This document shows, piece by piece, positions 35,040 to 46,893 of a DNA stretch of 64,000 bases. The DNA is taken from assembly GCA_008638375.1 (NCBI GenBank), contig CM018048.1, forward strand, positions 8,900,040-8,964,039, given 5' to 3'. The number at the start of each line of letters is the position of its first letter. The stretch's first letter is position 1. The translations under genes and the position numbers were made by a program. This DNA comes from Nyssa sinensis (Eukaryota > Streptophyta > Magnoliopsida > Cornales > Nyssaceae). The notes below the pieces were generated by a model, which made no database searches, was not told the origin of the DNA, and worked only from the letters and a program-made list of their open reading frames with translations.

Positions 35040-36250
35040 GAAAACATATACTAATTCAAACAATCATATTTTTGCTTGTTTCTCCCTTTTAAGTTATATC
35101 TCCTTTTCTTTTTTCCTTTATTTTTCTTCACCCTCCTCTTAAAAAGTTTTTTTTGGAGAAATTATATTTTCTACCACATAAAGTTAATTGAGTTAAATTA
35201 TTTAAATATATAACACATGATCACAATTCAGGAAGCTTTGTCTGTTGATCGTGCATGATTAATCAATCAAATTATAATTTCAGTGCCCAATGTTTACACT
35301 TAACAACGATCTCAACTTTTAAGTTCTCAATAGAAGGCAACAACGAGAAAAGTCGAAATTTTCAAGTGTAACTAAGAATTTGTTTGACCCCCACGGGTAG
35401 AGGAGAAAATCGTGAATTACACCCACCAAAATGACTACAAATACTTTCATTCCAAAATCGCAAAACACACACACACACACGTAAAAATGTACCTCCACTT
35501 GTTCTATCAATCATCACAAAAACTAAAATTATCAATCAAGAAATGAATATCTTTTGACAAATAAATTAGACCTTTCACACTTTACTTTTTTAAAGTTAAT
35601 ATTAAAATTACAATGACCATCACAAAAATTGTGACCAATCCATAGAATAATTTCTCCAATACAATATGAAAAAGGGGATCAAATAATTTCTTCCAAAAGT
35701 AAATTCTTTTCAACAACAACAGCCCATAGGCCAAATAGGAGACAAACTTCTATTCCATTTTTGAAATATAATACAATTTGAAAGATTACATGACAAATCC
35801 CAAGCCACTTTGTATCGTGGTCTTGTTCAAATCAACATCAGATGATCACAAAAATGCCTTTTCCCTTTCCTTCTTGAAGAAAAAGCTTTTGAAAACTTTG
35901 ATGGATAAAGGTCATGATGAGAGCATGACCTTTACCATTGACCCAGCCACTTTTAGGCAGTGCTTCTTCCTTTTCCTACATCAATCAGCTCTGTCCCATT
36001 AGTTTATTAATTTTATTATTTTATTAATTTGAAAATGGCCGATCCTTAATGGTAGTTTAATATTCACAATTAAAAATTTAATTAGTCAAGCTTGTCAATT
36101 AAACTTTTACCTTTCATTCTTTCTTTTCTATTCCAATGAAAACTAAAACTATTTTATTAATACTACTCAAAACAGGTGCATGAATTAAGCCAATTAACTT
36201 GTGTCGTGTATACATGATGTCTAGCTTAAAGAAGATTTTAAAAAAAAAAA
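35040..36250 (-). repeat. Inverted copy of the 17.2-18.3 kb arrangement
   Basis: On the minus strand this reads block U (35600-35040) and block R (36000-35770). Further homology to 17560-17800 lies at 36010-36240, for example tgcatgaattaagccaatta against the reverse complement of taattggcctagttcgtgca. This makes a large inverted repeat pair about 17-18 kb apart. A (CA)n tract lies at 35463-35480. Confidence 0.65.
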
Positions 36251-36259
36251 AATTACTTC

Positions 36260-37950
36260 CCTAATTTCTTTGAATTTGTAATTACAAATATGTTGCTCAA
36301 TCTATATTCAATTTTTTGTAAATAAAGAATCAAAGATTCTCAAATTTATTTTGGTCTGATTGAACTGGTATATGTGTGTATATGTATATACTTACATAAT
36401 ATCTATATATGTATGTACGTGTGCATATACATATATGCATATACACACTGCGACCACAAACATGTATAGATTTTTCTCCATTTTTTTCTTCAGCAATTAA
36501 ATCAAATTCAACATGCAGCTTTTCTTTTAGAAATTATAAGGGTTAGAAGTTGAATGTTCAAAAGATTCTAATAACAGGGATTGAGGAAGTGTGCAATTGA
36601 AAATCTTAACAAGTTATGGGGTACCAATTTGCATACGAACAAGCGTGGTTGAATCAAGAATAATCTTGTTGAGGTATTCTAGCATGCAAGCTTTATGGTG
36701 AAACTATTGAGGAAGATTTGATTTAGTATTTGAAATAAAAAAAAAATGGGGGAAAATTTTTGAAAATTTGAAACCAGTAAAAATCAATTTGAAAATCCAT
36801 TTTGAAGAATTGATGAATTCATATTTTTGGTTCAAGCTCCACCTTGGAAACCACTCTGTTGATTTTTTGGATTCTTTTATGCAGGGCGGATTTATTGTTA
36901 AATGAACAAAGCAACTGCTTTAGATCCCACTTATTAAAAATGCCTCAATTTTTTTTTTTTTTTGTAATATAATTCAAACTAAAATTTTAAGGCCAATAAA
37001 AATATAACTATAAAAACAAAGGGTTGTATATAGTATAATCTAAACTAAAAATTTAAGAATAATAACACAAAAAAAAGCTCAAAAATGTTCTAGAAAAACA
37101 ATTTCAACTTTTTTGCTATATGTCTATGTAAGAAGGACGTGAATAGTTATTTTGTATTACTTAATTTATGTTTTTGAAAATTTTATTGCTAGAGTATTTT
37201 GGATTACGTAAAAACTCTATTATTAGAGTTTTATTCAATATTTTCTATCTTATCCTGGTATATATCGGAAACATATGCAACTCTTTTTCATTATTTTAAA
37301 TTGTAATTTTTATTAAAAATTTATTTATTTTACATCTCAAAAAGAAAAAAAATGTCACATTTAAATTTAGCACTTTAGACCTCAAATTAACTTAAGCGAG
37401 TCTTACAATTATGAAATGGGTTATCGGTGTTTGGGTATGGAAAGAAGCTAAGACAGAAAGGAAGAACATGGCTAGTAGGGCCACGTTAGAAAGAAGAAAA
37501 AAAGGATGCCGAGAGAGCATAAGATAATTTGAAAATGGTATTATTGTCATTTTAAAAAAAATAATTAACATCCTAGCAAAAACTTTTCCATTACCGTTAA
37601 TGACAAAGTTAGTACAAAGGAATGGAATCTATCAGTAAAATTCTGAAAACATGAGAGAAGTTCTTTTATATGGTAGTAAACTCAAAGAGGTTAGTATAAT
37701 TATCCGCAATGTAAAAGAAGGAAAAAGACTAATAGATTGTTGACCAATTAAACTAAGCACAAATATTTTAGAAAATTTTCTATTTTAGTTTATTGAGTAC
37801 TTGTAATATTTGAAATGTTTTTGAATAGTCTTATTGTAGTTGGACTAATATTTTAGTAATGGTTAGTTTTCTAATTATAGTTGAATAAGGTATAATAATT
37901 TGTGTGGGATTAGATGTCTTAATTAGTATATAACTTAGAGTCAGTATAAT

Positions 37951-37981
<31 letters not shown>

Positions 37982-38210
37982 ATGGGTCTTTGTCAGGTAG
38001 AATTGTAAGCTAAAAAAATAGTAAAAATAACTGTGAGGTGTGGCTTAGTGCCATGAGTGGCTTTACTAGAGAGATTGATTGGGAGATAAATTCTCTGCTT
38101 TGGGTTTGATAATTTGTATATAATAAAATAGGGTTGTGTAGCCAAAGGTCCTTCATAAGGCTATATAGTATAAGGAAGTCTAATCTCAAAACAATTAACA
38201 GATCAAATCC
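36260..38210. other. AT-rich intergenic DNA
   Basis: No gene or well-bounded element is recognised. 36890-37400 (gcagggcggatttattgtta...) resembles a repeat with unclear ends. An (AT)n(GT)n microsatellite lies at about 37952-37982. Confidence 0.45.
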
Positions 38211-38219
38211 ATGATCTAT

Positions 38220-38990
38220 AAATTAGACAAAAGTACCTCTTTTCTGACATGGCGAAATTAAAGAATTCTAAAAGATTTCATTGAACATCATGAAATTAGG
38301 AAAATCATTTCAAAAGTATAAAATTTTGTCTTTAGCAAAAGTGTAAAATTTTACACTTTGCACTAAAAAGTTGTCCCAGCCAAAAATGTAAACTTTTTAT
38401 ACTTTTCTAAAACTATAAAATTTCAGATTTTTTGGCCACATGTTGAATGCTCAAAACTGACTCTAAAGTTGTAAAAAATTGTAAAAAAAAAAAAATTATG
38501 ATAATATTTAAAGCACGAGTGATTAAAAAATACACTTCTTAATCAATTATATATTTAGATTCAAAATATTGAGATCTATCAAAACAAGGCCCATATTAAA
38601 TATAAAAATTTAAATAAAAAATGTACTTCAATTCTGTAAAATTTCATAGTAACAAAAGTATAAAATTTACACATTTCTATTGAAATCTGAAAAGTGTAAT
38701 AATTTACACTTTTATAAAAATTGAGAAAATTTTCAATTGTTATTAATTTTATGAAGTTTTTTAACCACATGTTGGATGGTTGAAAAAGCTTTTTAAGGTA
38801 GTATAAATGTGGGAAAAAAGCAATATTTTGAAACATAATGTTTAAAAACTCACTTATTATAAAAGTGTAAAATTTTACTTATTTCTAAAATAGAGAAGTG
38901 AGACAAATGACATGTAATCATAAAATTTATAAATAAAAAAACAAGATGTAAAAGTAAAATTATCGTAACCCTAACCTGTTTGCAAAAAGA
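38220..38990. repeat. Degenerate short repeats around aaagtgtaaaattttacac
   Basis: The near-palindromic motif aaagtgtaaaattttacac and variants (aaaatttacac, tgtaatttacactttt) recur at least six times. A second motif, ccacatgttg.atg.t.aaa, occurs at about 38440 and 38765. This suggests an old imperfect duplication of roughly 330 bp. Confidence 0.5.
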
Positions 38991-38999
38991 TTTTATAAA

Positions 39000-39792
39000 T
39001 TAGAAAAATACAAAAAAATTTTGTTTTGTTGCTGAGGAAACCGTTGGAACATGGGAAAAGTGAAAAGAAATGAAAAGGTAAAAACCAAAATCCAATAAAG
39101 AGAAATAAAAATAAGAAAGAGTCTTTTTCCCAACTTCACACTTCATGGTATTGGCAAAGGAAATGCATTTTTTTAACAGATTAGCTCCACGCACGACCAA
39201 ATCCTCCATTAAATTAGAGGCCATATTCTCACAGCCTTACAAAGTTTTTTTAGCTTGCCAGTTGGTCTAATAGCATCTTCAACTTGAATATATAGCACTC
39301 CCAAGTGGAGAATATATTAGTCTTCTCTCTTCCTAATGGGGAATATAGAGTATTTATCCTCTTCACATGCTTCGGTTAATGAGTATTGAAAGAGTATTTA
39401 GTTTTTTTTTTTTTGGCATCTTTAGTCACACGTCATCACTGGTTCATCACAGGTACATCCAATGGCATGTCCTTTACTGTTGATAATGACAACAATGATC
39501 AACAAAAATAACGAGCGGAAGAGATTGGATGTGGGAAACTTGGAAGTGCTGAAGGGAGTGAGAGAGAAGATTGGAGGCAACCGAAAGGAGTGAAAGAGAA
39601 GAGATTGAATGCAATCGACAGGATAAGCGAGAGATGATGTGATGCAGGAGTTGTAGGAGTACTTTTGCCATTTTAAAAAAATAAAAATGACAGCTCATCA
39701 AAAATAGACTTATGTTAAAATACAACATAACTAATTGTCCTTAATTCAAAAGTAAAAAGTGCTTGTATAATATTTAATAATAAGAGTAATTT

Positions 39793-39841
<49 letters not shown>

Positions 39842-41655
39842 GCCACGGCAGTTTGATGGACTATACTCATAGGGGACTATATTCTTTTATAAACGAAATT
39901 CTAAGTGTAGTTCTTATCATTGTCAAAAAATTTTAAAAAAATAAGTATAATTATTCTTATTTTTTATTGAATTAATTATTTTGATAATAAAATTTTAATT
40001 GAACTATTAAAATAAAAATTTTAACTAACTTAAGAAAAAAAAAATAGAATACAAGACGGAATCAAAAAATATAAACAGGATTAAAATGAACCTCTAAACC
40101 AGACGAAAATATAAACGAATCGGGGGTTGAAAAAAGGGCACCTTGTCCCAAACCCACCCATTCTCATTCCTAGGACCACCCGTTTAACAACTCATTTTTA
40201 TCTTATAAATATATAATCTCATTGATTAATCAGGCAATATAAGGATTAATAGTTTTTCTCCTTTTTATTCTTTTTATTTCCCTTTTTCTGTTAGACTTCA
40301 GTGATCGAAGTTATAATCCATATTTGAAAAAACAGAAATAATATATAGTAGCCTGTGATTAAATTAAGATTTTAATATTTGAGAAAATAAAGTAACAAAA
40401 TCCAAATGGAGATATATTTATACATACATACCGTAATTTTAAAGATATGTCCATTTAGTCAAGGTGCAATTCAAGTGGAGGCAACTGTCAATTCTGATGT
40501 AGATAGCGTGAATTCAATCTCCTATTATTATATGTAAAAACAAAAAAAGATATGTTCATCTAATTTTTTCTGTTACCTTTTACAGTAACTACAGAAAGAT
40601 TAAACAAAGAGTTGAAAGAAAACCGAAACATTGCATGCAATTAGTTTTTAAACTTAAAACTACTCATTTATTTAAATCATGATTAGTTAGTTAGGGTTAT
40701 AAATATAGATAAAAATCAATTTCAAATAGAAGTCCATCTCTAGCATGAAAGGCCACTAATATTGTAAACCAACTACTTAATGGGATTAGTAATCCAAACA
40801 AAATAAATATTTGAATCCAATATCATAACCGAACAACCATTTTTAACAAATAAAAATAGAATTCTTCTTTAGATTTTACATTTAGTTAATAATTCAATTT
40901 TGATATAAAAATAATCTAAGGCATTGGTTTGGATTCAAAGGGACTTATCAGTTGCATTGTGGGAGTGTAACTCTATTAAGTAACTTTGCATGTCTACGGA
41001 TCAACCTATCAACTTTAAACTCATCTATATATATATATATATTGCTGTCTTGTTTTGTTTATTTTTGAGTTTAGTTAAAAAAAAAAAATTGAATTATGTT
41101 ATAAAGAGGATTCTCATTAATTTAAGAGAGTTATCCCCTATTTGGAAAAGGGTTGGAATCGATTCTTTAGAATACAGATGAACTAGTTTTATATTTTTTT
41201 ATTGTTTAGTAAGTAATTTTTTTGTTGTTTGATAAGTATTTTTTAACAGTATATTAATTTATATTTGGTTTTATAAAATATTTAAAACTTGAATAAAGTT
41301 AGATTAATAAAGAATTAATTTTTTAAAAAATCAAATAAATTAATAAAAATAATTCTGACATGATCTAATTTAAAAAAAAATTCAAACAAACATTTAAAAG
41401 TTGTAGACAAAAAGAAATTCTTGTTTTGAAAGAAAAAAACAGTATAGATGTTGATAATTCATATCAAGCTGCTGGTTACCATTCCAATATTATGTTGACA
41501 TTATCCAAACCATTACTTGGAAAAGTTTATACGAAGAAAAAAGAAGGTGGGGAGAGACAGAGAGAAGCTATTGTTATGGTCCACGAGAAATTGTGGGTGA
41601 AGTTCATTGGTTTTTTCACCTCAGCGCATGCATGTATGTGTCTCATGTTACCGTT
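39000..41655. other. AT-rich intergenic DNA
   Basis: No convincing gene. (AT)n tracts lie at about 39797-39826 and 41027-41042. Short reading frames here are low-complexity and without recognisable domains. Confidence 0.45.
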
Positions 41656-41660
41656 ATAGA

Positions 41661-41925
41661 ATAAAATACTAAAAAATCAATAAATAAAATGCCATGTCAT
41701 AAGCCAGGTCATCCTTAAAATACTCAAAAATCAATAAATAAAATGCCATGTCATAAGCCAGGTCATCCTTAAATTCAGTAAAACTGAAGTCTGGCAGACA
41801 CAAAGTGTGAGTCGCAATCAGTGTGAGCTACAAACACCCACACTCCAGCCGCAAGTCTTCAATTCTCTAGTCAAATGGGCCACAAACACCCACGCTCCAA
41901 CCGCAAGTCTTCAATTCTCTGAATC
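41661..41925. repeat. Two successive tandem duplications upstream of the ZIP pseudogene
   Basis: First, a unit of about 56 bp (aatcaataaataaaatgcca then tgtcataagccaggtcatcc) is present twice at 41661-41772. Second, a unit of about 60 bp (cacaaacacccac.ctcca.ccgcaagtcttcaattctct) is present twice at about 41829-41920. Both lie in what would be the ZIP promoter and 5' UTR. Confidence 0.85.
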
Positions 41926-41991
41926 CTCATAGAATCTGCACACCAAATTCACTCACCTAAAACCAAAACTCTTCACAAGCAAACCATAAGC

Positions 41992-42571
41992 ATGGTCATC
42001 TCTATCAAACTTCATTTAATCGTTATCATCCTCCTCACCACCTTCGCATCACAAACTTCCGGTGTTTTGCCTGATTGTGGCTTCAAATCCGACATTAATG
42101 AATGTCATGACAAGCTCGGATCACTAAAACTTAAAATCATTGCAATCGCTTCTATTTTAGTGACAAGCATGATTGGTGTTTTTCTACCACTATTTTCTTG
42201 TGTCGTGCCAGCTCTTCAACCCGATCGAGATTTATTCATTCTTGTTAAATCATTTGCATCTGGTGTCATTCTTGCCACTGGTTACATGCACGTGCTGCCT
42301 GATTCATTCAATTGCTTGACGTCGGATTGTTTGCCCGAGAACCCTTGGGGGAAATTTCCATTCACTACATTCATCGCAATGTTTTGACTCTGATGTTGGA
42401 TTCATTTGCTCTGATTACTATAAGAAGCATTGCTTTGAAGTTGGGGTCCAGTCTAGCAAGAATGGCACTCATGTGGAATTACAAAATAATAATGGACATT
42501 TTCATGCAAGTGGAATGGAAGAACTTGATGATAAACCATCACAATTACTACTACACCGTGTTGTGGCTCAG
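41992..42571 (+). pseudogene. ZIP-family metal transporter pseudogene, exon 1
   Basis: The first 131 residues are a normal plant ZIP/IRT N-terminus: signal peptide MVISIKLHLIVIILL..., a Cys-containing loop (PDCGFKSDINECHD), TM1 (IIAIASILVTSMIGVFLPLF) and TM2 with the hallmark SFASGVILATGYMHVLPDSF. ZIP proteins move Zn, Fe and similar divalent metals into the cytosol. The frame breaks at IAMF-stop (42385). Homology continues in another frame (LTLMLDSFAL) and, after a second shift near 42415, in a third (YYKKHCFEV...GHFHASGMEE...HRVVAQ), with the His-containing variable loop before a donor gtataat at 42572. At least two frameshifts plus a small deletion make it a pseudogene. Exon 2 does not follow; a retroelement block starts at 42759. 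Confidence 0.9.
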
Positions 42572-43390
42572 GTATAATATGAACTTTGACATTGTCATGC
42601 AAATAATGGTTTATTTTTCATTTGCAAGATCTTATCATCATTGGATTGGAGGAAAGTGTTGGAATTTTTTAATAAAAATAAAAACAAAAATAAAACAAGA
42701 GTAATTAGAGAAGAGAATTATCTATTAAAATAAAAATATTAAATTCTTATATATTTTCTGTCACGACCCGAAACCCACCTTATGCGGATCTCGTGTCGCG
42801 GGGCCAGCCCAATGGTCGTCCCTACCTTTCTCACTCCTAACATTAATGGTCACAATAAATAATGTAACATAATCAATAAAGTGCGGAAGCCTTATTACAA
42901 CCATTATTCAAAGTCTGAAAATAAAACTGGCAACAGTCTAAACATAACCACTTTTAGGTGGTGAGTACATGGGAGAGACTATATCATTCTACTGTGTTCC
43001 TTGACTGTCTCCCTACGCTCTTGAACTCCTACTGTGGTTCTGTAGCATTTTCACCTGAAAAATTTAGTAAGGGGTGAGCTACAAACTCAGTAAGTAAAAG
43101 CCTATCCCCAATACGGGTGGGGATGACAAAGATGAATACAAGTCAAGGTAACATGATAGCCAGTCATGATAACGATTGCAGTTAGCAGTAAAGTACCACA
43201 AGGCCAATGAACAGTAAATCCTAATAATAAGTGTAAGTAGTGGTGTAGCATGGATATGGTTGAAGCACAATAATTAAAATCAACATGAATACTGCCACGA
43301 TAAAACGGTCACAGTCCAGTACAACTAATGAGTGAACAGTTAACATCAATGCATATAAAATGCCCTCATAACTCCATATGTAAGAAAACC

Positions 43391-43567
43391 CCCATCACCA
43401 TATGTCCTGATCACGGATTTGACCCGTAGGTCCCGTCGATCCATTAAACACCTCCATCACCATATATTCGATCACGGATTTGACCCGTAGGTCCCGTCGA
43501 TCCATTAAACCCCCATCACCATATATTCGATCACGGATTTGACCTGTAGGTCCCGTCAATCGATAAA
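43391..43567. repeat. Three ~60-bp tandem repeats in the LTR block
   Basis: Units at about 43392, 43454 and 43513 share ccatcaccatat, gatcacggatttgacc and gtaggtcccgtc. They occupy a position similar to the tandem repeats in the solo LTR at 22501. Confidence 0.85.
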
Positions 43568-44828
43568 ACATACCTATCATCATTTGTCCATTCACAGTCT
43601 TGACATTCAATTCTAAATCAAGATTCTAATCATGAATAAGGTATGAAATAACATGACGTAAACATACAATGATAGGCATCAGTACAATGAGTCGAATTTC
43701 GAAGTAACAACTACAACATATCATGATACACTTGCCTAATCAATACCTACATAACTAATGTCAACCATCCCTACCCGTTTGTTACACTAAACAATTTATA
43801 CCGAGTTCTAGCATAGCCCTCTACTAAGAAGGATTTTATCTAAACAGTGTAATACACACGTGCTTAAGCATTTGAACACTAGCAAGGTTTAACTCCCAGT
43901 GAATACTATCCAAAACAATGCATCTCCCCACAACCAGGGTTCAACACAGGAACATCTTTAAAATCTTAAAGATAAACACCCTATGTATCCAACTATACAC
44001 ACAAGGCTCCACAAATCCAAATCCTTATTCTAGCATTTTAAGGTTTGATGTGTCTTTTATTATCTCTTACTTTTATAGCTAGGTGATAACCCTTCATGGA
44101 TCACAGCTATTACTTGCTGATGGGGTACCATCCATCAACTGTAACTCAAGACCAGAGACCAATCCAGTCTGTATAAATATCACAGTCATAGTACTATAAT
44201 CCCTGGAAATTTGTTACTAACCTAGCTCACTCATACAGAATCCACAAATAATAGTCAACCAGGTAAACAACCAGGTTCACAACTTGTCTCCTAAGTAACT
44301 AGGCATACTGTCTATCGTGTAGATAACTAAGTGTACAACCTACACCTCAATTGACTAAGCATACCGTCCATCCCATCGAGTACACGGTCTATCATATAGA
44401 CACGAGTTTCTAATCTTAGTCAACCACTACCGCAAAAAGAACTCGCATGCTTCCTATCTACCGGGAAATCAAGTATAGTGCATACTCGTGCATCCCAATG
44501 CAACATGTGTATATAAAATATTTTAGATAAAAGTTCAGTCATGTTCTTATCAGCGACTAGGTAGTACGTATAGCATGTTATAATGTACACTTAACCAATT
44601 CTTCACACATTATACATGTCATGCATCTTACCACATCAAATCACATAATCATGCATCATAACATATCATCAACCAACACGTAATCACAACAAGTCATGTA
44701 TTAGGACATATAAAACCACATAGCACACAAGATCCTATCACATGCTGCTAAAGGTTCACACTAAGTCTCATTCTTTTCTTTAGGGTCTCATGGTGTTAAA
44801 CAACACCCCACGGTCTCTAGGTATTCGA

Positions 44829-44850
44829 ACCTAAGCTCTGATACCATGTT
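44829..44850 (-). other. tRNA-Met primer-binding site of an LTR retrotransposon
   Basis: On the minus strand the sequence after the LTR end tgtgaca is aca then tggtatcagagc, an exact match to the usual plant initiator tRNA-Met primer-binding site. It fixes the element's orientation as minus. Confidence 0.85.
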
Positions 44851-46762
44851 GTCACACCCCGAATTCCGGCGAACCCGAGGCGTGAGTAATGAGACAAAAA
44901 GAAATAAAATAATAAAGGCATAAAAGATAATTAAGGACGATCTCATACATTCTACATGCTGTTTTGATACATACAAAAGGTCTGGTCCATTGGTTCACAA
45001 CATACAAAATAAAATACAGTCTCGGGCTTATGCCCTTACATAATATCAAAAGTGCCCATTGGGCCCAATATAATCCTCAATCAGACCGTCTCGATGTCTC
45101 GTACAGCTGGGACATCATCTGAAATGTTTGCCCCACTAAAGGGGTCAGCTCAACATGCTGGTACAATATAATGCTAATGCAAGAAACAAAACTAAGGTCG
45201 TGGCATGTGCAAGTGTACAGTCATTTCTATATGGCATTCGATATCATGATGGCAGTATATGAACAGTATACAGTACATGAGTAGTATGCGTGACACACCC
45301 ATGCAACTCTATGCCACCCATGTCTCATGATACGGTCATTCTCCGCCGGCATGAGTACCGTCACTTATGTCTCGCTTCACGGTCCGGAATCCGTCAGGCT
45401 TGCAAGTACCTAATGGCCGATTTTGGGTTTTTCACCACAGGATCTGCACCCTCATAATGCAAAGCACCAAGTGCTTAACTCACGCCATGTCCAAGGAATC
45501 ACACTATGCCAATATGCTCTGATCTCATCATGTCATAATGCAATCTCAATGATGCATCTCATTCATACATAAAACATGCTTTCAAGTACATAATTCATAA
45601 TGTCAACAGTTCTCCAAGCATGTGATTCACACACTACACTAACACATGCAATATACACATAATCATCTTCCACATCATCACCCAACATCAGCAAGATAGT
45701 ATGGAACACATAAGCATGTAAACATTCAAGCAACAAGTGAACAATCAAGGCAGCAGATCAAGTATTCCTAATCTTAATTCTATTTCTTACTTAGCACAAT
45801 ATATCGTACCTGTAAATCGATCTCAACTCAAGAAGTGTACTCGAGGTGTGGTAGGATCACTGTGAAAATACTAAAGGTCAGAGCACCTTCTCCTTGCCCT
45901 TTCGCGTTCCTATAATCATAACATGAGGTTCAGTTCATTTGTTTCCTAAATGATGCTATTCAAAAAATTTCATGTCTTTAATTCATAAGTTTCTATTTTG
46001 CTAATTTAGACTCCACTATTGAGTCCGGGACGTTGAAGAAACTAAGTTTAGGCTTTCGTAGAATTCAATTCGGACACCTGGGTTAAAAAGGACAAAACAG
46101 TCATTTTGCACTTTTCACGGGTCCTTACACTTCGTGATCTCTTTTCACAAATCGGACTCCATAGTTGAGTCCAGAACACTCGAGATAATAACGTTTCATT
46201 ATTTGTTTACTTAATTCGGAGTTCGTTAGACTGTATTTCAACTCAGGGGCATTTTGGTAATTTTATATGTCGCTATGTGTCTTTTATTTTTCGGGACCCC
46301 GTCTCGTAAAACGGATCTCACCATTGGCCTCAGAATGACCGAGATAGTCAAAATACACTAATGACTTGTCCCATTTGGACTCCGGGATATTCTTAAATAT
46401 TTAAATAATTAAATTGATTAAATTAATTAATTTAATTAAATTAAATTAATATTTTATTCAAGGGGGGTCAGATTGTAATTACTCACAAGTTCTGGGTCAG
46501 ATTAGAATTTCCAAAAGATGAGGGGTCAAATCAGAATTTCTGATTTGACTATTCCAAATTTGGATAGCCAAACAGTGGACAATTTCCAAAATTGGGATAA
46601 GATATCCCTATCCCCAAATTGGGTCCAATCCAATTTGTAACCCAGCCCAACTCATGTGGCCCGAATGGGAAAGCCCAATGCCCTTTTAAATCAAAGCCCA
46701 AGCCTTTAGAATTTTATTTGGCCCAAACCCCTTCAATTAAATAGGCTCAACTATTTTAAAAG

Positions 46763-46893
46763 AAGCCCAATCACTTAAAAATGAAAACCCAAACTAGTAG
46801 CCCAAATAGGAAAGGCCCAAAACAAACCCAATCACTTAAAAATGAAAACCCAAACTAGTAGCCCAAATAGGAAAGGCCCAAAACAAACCCAAA
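46763..46893. repeat. 65-bp tandem duplication
   Basis: Two near-identical copies of cccaatcacttaaaaatgaa followed by acccaaactagtagcccaaa and ggaaaggcccaaaacaaa, inside the LTR block. Confidence 0.85.

Noticed and set aside
34933..35142. Short Y/I/F-rich frames around the AT microsatellites
   Set aside because: They are translations of (AT)n and T-rich repeats.
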